A stretch of DNA of 14,847 nt from Sulfuritalea sp. (GCA_022843505.1 JALHNN010000018.1:1-14847); one strand, 5' to 3'; counted from the first letter of the stretch, positions 1 to 7,568 are shown. Numbers and translations are program-made. The notes: generated by a model from the sequence alone, not told the origin.

Positions 1-369
1 ACCCACCCCCCCCGCGCGGTCGACGCCGATGACCGTGCCTGGCGCACCCAGTTGATGAGCGAGGCCAATCGCGCCTATCGCCACGGCGACGTCGCCGGGC
101 TAGATGAAATCGCGGCGCTCTGGGCGGAACAGCCGACCCGCCGGCGCGAGGTTGGCAATCCGGGCACGACCTTGCTGCAGTTGCAGCTTCAGCGCCTGCG
201 CGCCCGGCTTTCGCGCATCGAAAGCGAATTGCATCGCCTGTTCGGCTCGCAGCTCTACGAACTGTTCATCGCCGCCCGCCAGGCCGGGCGGCAGAATCGC
301 GACCTGCTGGCGGAAATGGCAGCCCGCCTGGAATCCGAAATCGCCGAACTGCGGCGCGCCGGCGACTGA
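1..369 (+). CDS. J-domain-type co-chaperone, C-terminal part (5' end outside window)
   Basis: The frame is open from base 1, so the true start lies upstream; the TTG/ATG codons at 52-57 are internal. The visible 122 residues begin with a His-Pro stretch, followed by a helix reading LMSEANRAYRHGD, the pattern of betaproteobacterial J-domain-containing proteins in which a weak HPD loop is followed by 'LM..aN.AY..gD'. The rest is a charged alpha-helical, probably coiled-coil tail (about residues 60-120) containing heptad-like Leu/Arg/Glu and ending ELRRAGD. In this family the J domain would stimulate an Hsp70 (DnaK) ATPase. Here the expected HPD reads HPP, next to a run of C at the window edge, so activity cannot be judged. 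The gene converges on the Sel1 gene, with 28 bp between stop codons. Family assignment is moderate, based on remembered family patterns only. Confidence 0.55.
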   Translation, partial: THPPRAVDADDRAWRTQLMSEANRAYRHGDVAGLDEIAALWAEQPTRRREVGNPGTTLLQLQLQRLRARLSRIESELHRLFGSQLYELFIAARQAGRQNRDLLAEMAARLESEIAELRRAGD

Positions 370-379
370 TACCGCGAAA

Positions 380-394
380 CCGCCGCTCAGGCGG
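380..394. terminator. Small hairpin between convergent genes, possible weak bidirectional terminator
   Basis: CCGCC-GCTCA-GGCGG forms a 5-bp GC stem with a 5-nt loop, lying between the stop codon of the J-domain gene (369) and the stop codon of the Sel1 gene (398). Neither strand shows a T-tract, so it is at best a weak intrinsic terminator. In a genome this GC-rich such a stem may also arise by chance. Confidence 0.25.
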
Positions 395-397
395 CCT

Positions 398-2278
398 TCA
401 TGCCGACCCGAGCGTGGCGAGGATTTCGCCGGCACGGGCGTGGCCCAGGCGCGCCGCGGCACGCAGCCAGCGCGGCGCGGCGCGTTGCCGGCGCAACCCT
501 GCGGCGGCACGCAGCAGGTGCATCCCCAGCTCGAAGCAGGCATTCGCCTCGCCCTGGTCGGCGGCCCGCTTCAGCCAGCGCAAGGCCGTCGGCGTGTCCC
601 GCGCGATCCCCTCGCCATGCAACAGACAGTATCCGCAGCTGTACATGGCATACGAATCCTGGTGCTGGACGGCGGCCCGCAGATACCACTGGAAGGCCTC
701 GGCCGGATCGGGTTCGACACCCCGGCCGAAGTACAACAGGTCGCCGATGTTCAGTTGCGCATCGACCATGGCGCCCGCCTGGCGGTACCAGACCAGGGCC
801 TGCTCCGGGTCGCAGCGGGACCCGGTGCCGTGGCGCAGGCATTCGGCCAGCATGAATGCCGAGCGGCGGTGGCCGCTGCTCGCGGCGCGACGCAGGCAGG
901 CGACGCCCTGCTCCAGCACGGGATCGTCGGCCGACCCGGCCGCGCCCAGCAAGGCCATGCCGCGGTCGAACCAATAGCGCTCGAGTTCGCCCCGCGCCTG
1001 AGTCCAGCCGGCCTGCAACGCCTGCTCCAGCTCGAACACGCCGCGTTCGGCATCGACACCCCCGCCGATACCGTAGACCAGGCAGCGCCCGAATTCGGCG
1101 CGCCCATGGGCATCCCCGGCGGCCGCCGCACGCGCATAGGCGCCGCGTGCCGCCACCGGCTGCGGAAGGCCGCCGTCGCCGTTCTCAAGGCATTCACCGA
1201 GCCAGACCCAGGCCTTATTCTCACCGGCATCTGCCGCCATCCGGTAGCAGCGCAGGGCCTCGGCACGGTTTTCGGCAACGCCGTCGCCGCATCGGTGCGC
1301 ATGGGCCAGCTTGAGCAATGCACGAACGTGGCCCTGCCCTGCCGCCGCCCGCCAGTGCCCGACGGCGGCAGCGGCATCCCGCGCCGTGCTGCCGACGCCC
1401 ATGGCCAGGCATTCACCCAGTTCGAATTCGGCGTCGCGACTGCCGCCGGCGGCAGCCCGGCGGTACCACGCCAGCGCGGCATCCGGATCGCGCGCCATGC
1501 CCATCCCGAATAGGGCGCATTGGCCGAGGAGGAACATCGCGCCGGCGATCCCGCCATCGGCCGCGGCGCGCAGATGACGGACCGCTTCCGCCGCCTGGCG
1601 CCGGCCCTGGGCACCGACGTGCAGGCACATGCCGAGGCAATAGCTGGCCGCCGCGCTGCCTGCCTTGGCCGCCCTGCGCCACAGGCGCACCGCCGCTTCC
1701 CGGTCTTCGGGCAGGCCGCGGCCGTGAAAATGGCAGCGGGCGAGCAGATCCATGGCCTCCGGGAATTCGACGGCTGCCTGGCGCAGCAAGGGTACCGCTG
1801 CCGCGAAATCCCGCGGCACCCCGATGCCAAAGTAGTGCATGCGCCCCAGGGCGAAGCCTGCCAGCGCGGAATCCCGCGCGGCGGCGATGGCGAACAGGCG
1901 CGCGGCTTCGGCATCGTCCCGCGGCAGGCCGATTCCCTTGTGCAGCAGCCAGCCAAGCACGGCGATCCCGGCCACGCCATCGGACTCGGCACTTTTCAGG
2001 GCCCAGCGCAACGCCTGAGCGGGGCTGCCCTGTTGTCCGCGGCCGCCGGCATGGCGCCAGGCCAGTTCGGCCTGTGCTTTGCTGTTGCCGCCACGAGCCA
2101 TGCGTTCGAGTTCCGGCAACGACAGCGCGCCCCAGAATTCCGCACTGCCCAGCAGTTCGGCACCCTGTGCCGCGCCGCGCAGGATCAGGGGCGTTTCCAG
2201 CTCGCCGCGAAAGATGCCGAGCAAGGCGGCGGGCGCCAGCGGCGCAAGACCCGTGTTCAGCGGGACCGCCGGGCTCAT
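398..2278 (-). CDS. Large Sel1-repeat (SLR) protein, cytoplasmic
   Basis: This 626-residue protein is almost wholly built from Sel1-like repeats (alpha/alpha, about 36 residues each). I count about 15 from residue 63 to the end, with the typical pattern A..LG....G.G...D...A..W...AA. Repeat examples include LHKGIGLPRDDAEAARLF and LLYFGRGVEPDPAEAFQWY. Repeat 11 is longer, with an insertion around GAAGSADD. Residues 1-60 are not repeats and show no signal peptide or membrane segment, so a cytoplasmic location is likely. Sel1 proteins act as scaffolds for protein complexes; no partner can be named here. A cysteine recurs at the same buried position in about eight repeats (L-x-x-C). It is probably co-transcribed with the MCP gene, 80 bp upstream, since no promoter is evident in that gap. 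ATG at 2278 has only a weak ribosome site. The fold is certain; the function is unknown. Confidence 0.9.
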   Translation of the reverse strand: MSPAVPLNTGLAPLAPAALLGIFRGELETPLILRGAAQGAELLGSAEFWGALSLPELERMARGGNSKAQAELAWRHAGGRGQQGSPAQALRWALKSAESDGVAGIAVLGWLLHKGIGLPRDDAEAARLFAIAAARDSALAGFALGRMHYFGIGVPRDFAAAVPLLRQAAVEFPEAMDLLARCHFHGRGLPEDREAAVRLWRRAAKAGSAAASYCLGMCLHVGAQGRRQAAEAVRHLRAAADGGIAGAMFLLGQCALFGMGMARDPDAALAWYRRAAAGGSRDAEFELGECLAMGVGSTARDAAAAVGHWRAAAGQGHVRALLKLAHAHRCGDGVAENRAEALRCYRMAADAGENKAWVWLGECLENGDGGLPQPVAARGAYARAAAAGDAHGRAEFGRCLVYGIGGGVDAERGVFELEQALQAGWTQARGELERYWFDRGMALLGAAGSADDPVLEQGVACLRRAASSGHRRSAFMLAECLRHGTGSRCDPEQALVWYRQAGAMVDAQLNIGDLLYFGRGVEPDPAEAFQWYLRAAVQHQDSYAMYSCGYCLLHGEGIARDTPTALRWLKRAADQGEANACFELGMHLLRAAAGLRRQRAAPRWLRAAARLGHARAGEILATLGSA

Positions 2279-2358
2279 CGAAATGCGAACATCCGACGTG
2301 TTCCGCCGCGCTGCCGAGCGACGACGGGACGCCTGGCCCGGGCCGCGGGCACGGCGCC

Positions 2359-3486
2359 TCAGGCCTTGCGGGAGAGCAGACTGCGGTCGTTCGCCACGAC
2401 GCCAGCCAGCCGGTCAAGCGCCTCGACCAGAGACCGCCCGGCGGCCTCCATGCGGCCGATGGCCTCGATGCCGCCCGGCAGGTCGCCGTTGCGCAGGGAT
2501 TCCAGGGCATCGGCCGCCGCGCGGTGCAGGGCCGCATGCGGCGAATCGATGTCCTGGTAGCCCGGAAGATGGCCGTAGCGCTCCCGGCCCTCGCCGCTGG
2601 CATGCCAATGCCCGAGGCGGCAGGCGCGATGGTCGGCCAAGCCCGACCCACTCGGGTCGCCGAGTCCGAAAAAAGCGCGATAGACATCGAATTTGCAGGC
2701 CACATGCTCGACCTTGGCCATTTCCACGAAACTGTTGAGCGTCGATATGGCGATGGCCTGCTCCATGCGGACGGCCAGTTGCAGCAGGCGCTGCATGTTG
2801 TCGCCCGCCGAACCGCCTTCGACGCTGGCGCGCTCGGTTTCCCGCGCCAGCAGCGCCATGCTTTCTGTCGCGCCGCCGGTGTCCTCGCCGATCTGGCCGA
2901 CCAGCAGCGATATTTCGGAAGTGGCCTTGGTGGTCCGTTCCGCCAGCTTGCGCACCTCGTCGGCGACAACGGCGAAGCCCCTGCCCTGTTCGCCGGCACG
3001 GGCCGCCTCGATCGCGGCATTGAGCGCGAGCAGGTTGGTCTGGTCGGCGATTTCCTTGATCAGATTGACAATGCTCACGATCCGGGTGGCGCGTTCGCCA
3101 AGCGCTGCCACCTTGCCCGCGGCGGTCGCCGAATTGGATGAAAGCTGGGAAAGGGTACCGGATATGCGATCTATGGCGTCGCGGTTGGCCTGGGCGACGC
3201 CAAAGGTTTCGCCGGCGCTGCCGCACTCGGCATTCAGGTTTTCCGCCAGGCGATCGAGACTTTGTTGCGACAGGCCGAGGGAGGTGCCGAAGCTCTCGAG
3301 GTGTTGCGTCAGGCCCTGATAGCCTTCGAGGCGGCTCTCCAGTTCCCTGGCGCGTTCGCCGGACGCGGCCAGTTGCGCCTCCAGCGACCGGATCACCTCG
3401 CGGGCGCTGGCTTCAGCGGATTGGCACTGCTGCAATTCCAGGCGCGCCTGCTCGAGTTCCTCGCGTTTGGCAGAACCGAAAAACAT
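2359..3486 (-). CDS. Soluble methyl-accepting chemotaxis protein with C-terminal CZB zinc-binding domain
   Basis: A 375-residue chemoreceptor without membrane segments. Residues 7-60 are a charged coiled coil. Residues about 60-245 form the MCP signalling hairpin, whose highly conserved tip is visible at 146-185 (IADQTNLLALNAAIEAA, GRGFAVVADEVRKLAERT); this tip contacts CheA and CheW. Residues about 250-375 are a CZB (chemoreceptor zinc-binding) domain: His261 in KVEHVACK, Cys289 in CRLGHWH, and His317 and His321 in SPHAALH fit the 3His/1Cys site. CZB domains, as in Helicobacter TlpD and in the diguanylate cyclase DgcZ, bind zinc, and in some receptors the Cys senses hypochlorous acid. No C-terminal CheR/CheB tether pentapeptide is seen. 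The start is fixed by GAGGAG (3493-3498), 6 nt before ATG. The neighbouring diguanylate cyclase suggests linked control of motility, which is inference. Confidence 0.93.
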   Translation of the reverse strand: MFFGSAKREELEQARLELQQCQSAEASAREVIRSLEAQLAASGERARELESRLEGYQGLTQHLESFGTSLGLSQQSLDRLAENLNAECGSAGETFGVAQANRDAIDRISGTLSQLSSNSATAAGKVAALGERATRIVSIVNLIKEIADQTNLLALNAAIEAARAGEQGRGFAVVADEVRKLAERTTKATSEISLLVGQIGEDTGGATESMALLARETERASVEGGSAGDNMQRLLQLAVRMEQAIAISTLNSFVEMAKVEHVACKFDVYRAFFGLGDPSGSGLADHRACRLGHWHASGEGRERYGHLPGYQDIDSPHAALHRAAADALESLRNGDLPGGIEAIGRMEAAGRSLVEALDRLAGVVANDRSLLSRKA

Positions 3487-3604
3487 TGCTTGCTCCTCGT
3501 CTGTGGTTTTGTCGTGGCTACTCGCGCCAAAGGCCGGACCGCATGTCCTGCCCGCGGCAGCCTGGGCCCAATGCGAAAGTCATCGCAGAACGCCGGGCGG
3601 ATGT

Positions 3605-3632
3605 TTATCCGTGAATCACGCTGCAAACTGCG
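3605..3632 (-). promoter_or_regulatory. Possible sigma-28 (FliA) promoter for the MCP gene, weak
   Basis: Reading on the minus strand, CGCAGTTT, then 12 nt, then ACGGATAA resembles the flagellar/chemotaxis sigma-28 consensus TAAAGTTT-N11-GCCGATAA. It matches AGTTT and GATAA but has mismatches elsewhere and a spacer one base longer. It lies about 120 bp upstream of the MCP start, within the 196-bp gap between the diguanylate cyclase stop and the MCP. MCP genes are commonly FliA-dependent, which is the only reason to list it. Confidence 0.25.
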
Positions 3633-3682
3633 GTATCTACGTAGCCGGGGCCTGCCGGTTCGCCAGCGCCGGAGCGCGCTCG

Positions 3683-5476
3683 CTAGGCCGGGATGACCCG
3701 ATTCTTCCCTGCCCGCTTGGCGCGGTACATCGCGGCATCCGCACGCTTCAAGGCCTCGTAGGGGTCCTCGGCGTCGTGGATCTCGGCGACGCCGCAACTG
3801 AAGGTGATCAGCACCTTCTCGTTGTTGGTGAGGAAGAACTCGCGCGTCAATTCCCGCTGCACGCGGATCATCACCGCAACGGCGTCTTCCACCGGCGTAT
3901 TCGGCAGCAGCACGACGAACTCCTCGCCGCCGTAGCGCGCCAGCTGGTCCTGCGGCCGGACCGTGGTCTGCACGATCTTCGACAGGTGCACCAGGGCAGC
4001 GTCGCCGACCACATTGCCGTGCGCCTCGTTCAGGGTCTTGAAGTTGTCGATGTCGAGCAGCGCCAGGCTCAGGGTGCCCTGCTGCCGCCGCAGGCGCCCG
4101 ATTTCCTTTTCCAGCGCCTCGTCCAGGCCCTTGCGATTCAGTGCGCCGGTGAGCAGGTCGTGGCGAACCAGTTCGCTGGCGTTGGACAATTCGGTCTGCA
4201 GTCGCGCCACCACCTCCTCCGCTTCGGTGACCCGCGTCCGCATGCTGCCCATCTCGTCGCGGGAGCGCGCGGCATTGACCTGGACGACGCGGGTTTCGCG
4301 CATCACCTCGTCCAGCACGTCGGTCAGCTCCGTGATGTCGCCGGCCTTGCTGATCTTGTCCGCATAGCCTTCGATCTTGGTGTGGTAATCGCTGGTGGTT
4401 TCGGAAAAATCGGCCAGCCGATCGACGAAGGTCGCCAGCATCAGCTTGAGGCGCTCATTGGCCTCATTCAGGCTCTTCTTCAGCGCGCTCTGCTTGACGA
4501 TGACATCCTTCATGCGCCGCTCGACGTCGTCCAGCCGGCGCAGGCTGAGCGGCTGCTGGATCAGGTCGCGCACCACCTTGATCTGGCCGCTGAGCCACTT
4601 GTCCTCGACCACCAGTTCGCTGATGTTGTCGATGATGAGCTGCACCAGGTGCAGCAGCGCACTGCCCATTTCCGACTGGTCCTCGGCGACGAACAGCGCC
4701 CGGTAGCAGAGCTTCTTCAGCCGTTCGGAGAGGCCGACCAGGGCCTCGCCGTTCTTCGCCGCCCGCACCGCCTCCGAAATCGCCGTGGCTTCGCTGGCCA
4801 GTTCGGGTGATTCGCGCAGGACGATCGAGAGGGTGTTGTCGAGCAGCTGCGCAATGATGTCGCGCAGATCGAGGATGCCGCCCTGCCATGGCGCCGCTAC
4901 GGCCGGCATCGCGGCCGGAGCCGCCGCGGAGGCGGTCGCGGCGGAAGGCGCCGCCGGCAAGGGCAGGGGCTCGGCAGCAGTCATTGCGCTGCGCTCCGCC
5001 GGCGCCTGCTGGCTCCAGGAGCGGATCAGCGCCTGCAGCCTCGGCACCAGGACGTCCGGCGTTCCCGATCCGGACAGCACCTGGTCCAGGGCCTCCTTCT
5101 TTTTTGCCGCCGTCAGGCCGACGTGATGGGTTTCCAGCTGAGCCAGCACGTCGCGGATCAGGTTGCCCCACTGCGGCTGTTCCCCGGTCCGGGCAAGGTA
5201 TTCCGTCAGCACGGCGGCGACGCCTTCCCAACTGGCCTTGGCAACGGCCGCCTCGAACTGGCGCGCAAACTTCAGCTGCTCGGAACTCGCACGCGGCAGG
5301 CTGGCCTGCAAGGCCTTGAATTCGCGCTCGGGAAACGCGGCCGTGGGGGACACGCCGGCAATCTCGAAATACAGTGCGCCGTAGTTGTCGGGGGTTGGCT
5401 GCAGCTTGCGCGTGGCCAGCAGGCGCAAGGTCTCGCGTGCGATTTCAGCTTCCGACATCTGCTTCGACTCAGCCAT
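3683..5476 (-). CDS. Diguanylate cyclase (GGDEF domain, GGEEF active site, RxxD inhibitory site)
   Basis: A 597-residue protein ending in a complete GGDEF domain (about residues 435-597). Visible features are the DLLTGALNR entry (440-448), LLDIDNF with metal-binding Asp475 (474-479), the active-site loop GGEEF (516-520), and an RPQD motif (507-510) exactly five residues before it, which is the product-inhibition I-site geometry of PleD. It should therefore condense two GTP to c-di-GMP and be feedback-inhibited. The N-terminal 430 residues are helical, with no signal peptide or membrane segment: a conserved-looking N-terminal region (ETLRLLATRKLQPTPDNYGALYFEIAG at 15-41, quoted in part as LQPTPDNYGALYFEIAG), an Ala/Pro linker near 170-200, then a long coiled coil to about 430. 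I cannot name the N-terminal domain. The start ATG is preceded by AGGGTG (5481-5486). A sigma-54-like element lies 37 bp upstream of the start codon. Confidence 0.95.
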   Translation of the reverse strand: MAESKQMSEAEIARETLRLLATRKLQPTPDNYGALYFEIAGVSPTAAFPEREFKALQASLPRASSEQLKFARQFEAAVAKASWEGVAAVLTEYLARTGEQPQWGNLIRDVLAQLETHHVGLTAAKKKEALDQVLSGSGTPDVLVPRLQALIRSWSQQAPAERSAMTAAEPLPLPAAPSAATASAAAPAAMPAVAAPWQGGILDLRDIIAQLLDNTLSIVLRESPELASEATAISEAVRAAKNGEALVGLSERLKKLCYRALFVAEDQSEMGSALLHLVQLIIDNISELVVEDKWLSGQIKVVRDLIQQPLSLRRLDDVERRMKDVIVKQSALKKSLNEANERLKLMLATFVDRLADFSETTSDYHTKIEGYADKISKAGDITELTDVLDEVMRETRVVQVNAARSRDEMGSMRTRVTEAEEVVARLQTELSNASELVRHDLLTGALNRKGLDEALEKEIGRLRRQQGTLSLALLDIDNFKTLNEAHGNVVGDAALVHLSKIVQTTVRPQDQLARYGGEEFVVLLPNTPVEDAVAVMIRVQRELTREFFLTNNEKVLITFSCGVAEIHDAEDPYEALKRADAAMYRAKRAGKNRVIPA

Positions 5477-5512
5477 GATTCACCCTATGACAACGTGCAT
5501 CACCCGGTAGGA

Positions 5513-5528
5513 CGCAATATGCATGCCG
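5513..5528 (-). promoter_or_regulatory. Candidate sigma-54 promoter upstream of the diguanylate cyclase
   Basis: The minus strand reads CGGCATGCATATTGCG. Against the sigma-54 consensus TGGCACG-N4-TTGCW it keeps the invariant GG and GC with the required 10-bp spacing, plus CA, G and TTGC. Mismatches are at the first T, the second C and the final W. Transcription would start near 5502, leaving a leader of about 25 nt that includes the ribosome-binding site. The same geometry is seen at fliE. The gap between this gene and the methyltransferase stop (5575) is only 98 bp, which adds to plausibility. Confidence 0.45.
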
Positions 5529-5574
5529 CTTCCCGAACGCCACGGACGCGATCGGAGACCTGCTGCGGCGCATT

Positions 5575-6378
5575 CTAAGCCGTGCCAGGCGACGGGCGAT
5601 ATACGTAGAAATACGTCATTGCCCCGTCCCCAACGTTAACACGCCGATCCTCGCGCTGCGCCGGCACGGCGAAGGCATTGCTGACGAGCATCGCCCCGCT
5701 GCGCATTTCCGCGCGCGCCTTGTCCCACAGGCGCGGCATCGGCGCCGGCGAGAGAAAGGCATAGACCAGGTCATAGTCCGCCAGGCTGTGACGCCAGAAA
5801 TCCCCGCGCCGGATCTCGAGGTTGGGCAGCGCGCCCGCCGCCAGTCGCGCCCAGAGCCAGGGCAGGGGGGCATGTTCGATGCCGACAAACCGGCTCTCCG
5901 GCCGATTTCTCGCCAGATGGCGCAGCAAGGCGCCGTCGCCGCAGCCGAGGTCGATCACCCGGCAGGGGCGCGACGGCAGCAGCGCCAGCAGCGTTTCAGC
6001 CGCGCCGTGGCTGCTCAGGAACAGTGGCACGCGGCTGCGATCGGTACGCCAGAACACCAGCAGCAGCAGAACGAAGCCGGCAGCCCACAGCCAGGGGGGT
6101 AGTTCGAGCATGCGCGCCAGCACGGCCAGGGGCATAAAGGCGAGGTGGATCGCCAGCCACCAAGGCGGCGCGCCCATCGCGCGCGACGCCATGGCGGCGA
6201 TGCCTCCCTGCAACATGGCGAGCAGAAGGCCATGCTTCAGCAATCCGGGGAAGAACACCAGCGTCGGCAAACCCACCGCAATCAGGCCGCAACATTGTGC
6301 CGCCAGCGCCGGCAGCAGGGGATGGCGCGATTCCCGGCTCAGGGTGCCCAAAGCTGATCGATGTTGCCGAGCCCCCAC
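5575..6378 (-). CDS. Membrane-linked class I SAM-dependent methyltransferase
   Basis: 267 residues from the GTG at 6378. The N-terminal 110 residues contain about four hydrophobic segments (roughly 27-45, 48-66, 74-91, 95-111), then a SAM-binding Rossmann domain with motif I VIDLGCGDG (141-149), an acidic residue ending strand 2 (VGIEH, Glu168), and the later strand DYDLVYAFLS (201-210). This would be an inner-membrane-anchored methyltransferase with a cytoplasmic catalytic domain; the substrate cannot be told. Similar small proteins (membrane segments followed by a methyltransferase domain) occur in betaproteobacteria. The reading frame overlaps the end of the HD-GYP gene by 40 bp, implying translational coupling. 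TTG at 6351 would give a shorter overlap and is an equally possible start; neither has a clear ribosome site. It lies between the HD-GYP and GGDEF genes. Confidence 0.8.
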   Translation of the reverse strand: MGARQHRSALGTLSRESRHPLLPALAAQCCGLIAVGLPTLVFFPGLLKHGLLLAMLQGGIAAMASRAMGAPPWWLAIHLAFMPLAVLARMLELPPWLWAAGFVLLLLVFWRTDRSRVPLFLSSHGAAETLLALLPSRPCRVIDLGCGDGALLRHLARNRPESRFVGIEHAPLPWLWARLAAGALPNLEIRRGDFWRHSLADYDLVYAFLSPAPMPRLWDKARAEMRSGAMLVSNAFAVPAQREDRRVNVGDGAMTYFYVYRPSPGTA

Positions 6379-7568
6379 TTGGAGGCGTCTTCGCGGCTTA
6401 CGATCTTGTCCCGCACGGAGGGATGGGAAAGATCAAGCACCTCGGGCGGGATGCGCGTCTGCGACTTTATCGAAAAAAAGGCCTTGACGAGGGGCGTCAG
6501 CAGCGAATCTCCGGACTGTTCCATGACCACGCCCAGACGACCGGACTCGAGTCTCACCAGAGACCCGATCGGATAGATGCCTATGCATTTGACAAAGGCC
6601 TGGAAGAGGTGTCCGTCGAAATGGCCGTTGCACCACTCGGCCATGCGCCGGATGGATTCGGCCGGATCCCAGCCCGCCTTGTAGGGTCGGTTGGAAGTCA
6701 CGGCGTCGTAAACGTCGCAAATGGCCCCCATCCGGGCGTAAAGGCTTATTTCCTCGCCCTTGAGGTGGTCCGGGTATCCGCTGCCGTCGATTTTTTCATG
6801 GTGATGCAGGACCACGTCGAGTTGCAGTTCTCCGACGGAGGCCCCCTCGACCAGGAGGCGATGACCTTCCGCGGGGTGGCGCTTGATGATCGCGAACTCC
6901 TCGTCGGTCAGCTTGCCCGGCTTGTTGAGGACCTCCATGGGCATCAAGGCTTTGCCCAGGTCGTGGAGCAACCCGGCGAGCCCAAGATTCCGGGTCAACT
7001 CGGCATCCAGTCCAAGCTGGCGCGAAAGCGCCACCATCAGGGCGCAAACGGCCACCGAGTGCATATAGGTATAGTCATCCGCCGATTTCAGTCGCGCCAG
7101 GCTGATGATCGCCCCCGGATTGCGCTCCACCGAGCTGGATATTTCCTCAACCAGGGTGCCGGCGAACTCGGGCGATACCGCCCGGCCCATGCGGACCTCC
7201 TGGAACATCGAAACCATCGCATCCTTGCTCCGGGCGCAGATGCGTGCCGCGCGGGCAACCTCCTCGGTCATCGCAACCTTTCGCGGCGCGGTCTCGGTCT
7301 GCGTGGATTGGATCAGTGCCAGGTCGGACTGGGCGGCCAGGTCTGCCTCGTCGCTGGCCTGGGCTCGGGTTTCGTGCAGGGCGGCATCAAGGCCTTTCGA
7401 AGTGTCGATCCAGACGTCCCTGACCGCACTTTCGCGCAGCCGCCTGATGTCTTCCGCGTCGTCGAGTTCGAAGCGGGTGCGCCAGAAAGGATGATCCATC
7501 CATGAGCCGCACAGCTCATGGACATACATGCCGAGACGCAAGTGCTCGACACCGATTTTTTTTAGCAT
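6339..7568 (-). CDS. HD-GYP domain c-di-GMP phosphodiesterase with DUF3391-type N-terminus
   Basis: 409 residues. Residues 1-60 (MLKKIGVEHLRLGMYVHEL and following) match the N-terminal domain (DUF3391) that precedes many proteobacterial HD-GYP domains. Residues about 150-330 are the HD-GYP domain with its metal and substrate ligands intact: His170 (YMHSVAV), the HD pair His202-Asp203 (LLHDLGK), His231 (KRHPAEG), HHEKIDGSGYP at 256-266, Asp285 (ICDVYDA) and RPYK at 294-297. It should hydrolyse c-di-GMP to pGpG or GMP. No receiver domain, signal peptide or membrane segment is seen. With the diguanylate cyclase downstream in the same block, enzymes making and degrading c-di-GMP sit one gene apart. 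The start ATG at 7568 lacks a strong ribosome site; the lipoprotein gene ends 40 bp upstream. Confidence 0.95.
   Translation of the reverse strand: MLKKIGVEHLRLGMYVHELCGSWMDHPFWRTRFELDDAEDIRRLRESAVRDVWIDTSKGLDAALHETRAQASDEADLAAQSDLALIQSTQTETAPRKVAMTEEVARAARICARSKDAMVSMFQEVRMGRAVSPEFAGTLVEEISSSVERNPGAIISLARLKSADDYTYMHSVAVCALMVALSRQLGLDAELTRNLGLAGLLHDLGKALMPMEVLNKPGKLTDEEFAIIKRHPAEGHRLLVEGASVGELQLDVVLHHHEKIDGSGYPDHLKGEEISLYARMGAICDVYDAVTSNRPYKAGWDPAESIRRMAEWCNGHFDGHLFQAFVKCIGIYPIGSLVRLESGRLGVVMEQSGDSLLTPLVKAFFSIKSQTRIPPEVLDLSHPSVRDKIVSREDASKWGLGNIDQLWAP

Noticed and set aside
104..1513. 469-codon plus-strand open frame overlapping the J-domain gene and the Sel1 gene
   Set aside because: It spans a convergent gene boundary and lies antisense to Sel1 repeats; its translation is low-complexity Arg/Pro/Ala with no start signal.
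2335..2350. GGCCCGGGCC-type symmetry between the MCP and Sel1 genes as a terminator
   Set aside because: No loop of suitable size and no T-tract; such runs are frequent in this genome, and co-transcription of the two genes seems as likely.
1318..3141. Long plus-strand open frame (607 codons) opposite the Sel1 and MCP genes
   Set aside because: It is a GC-driven shadow: composition is Arg/Pro/Ala-rich without any recognisable domain, while the minus strand encodes clear Sel1 repeats and an MCP across the same bases.
3672..3681. GAGCGCGCTC palindrome just after the diguanylate cyclase stop as a terminator
   Set aside because: A 10-bp self-complementary stretch has no loop and no T-run, so it cannot act as a normal intrinsic terminator.
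3467..4810. 447-codon plus-strand open frame opposite the diguanylate cyclase
   Set aside because: It is antisense to a complete GGDEF protein with active-site motifs, with no homologous features of its own.
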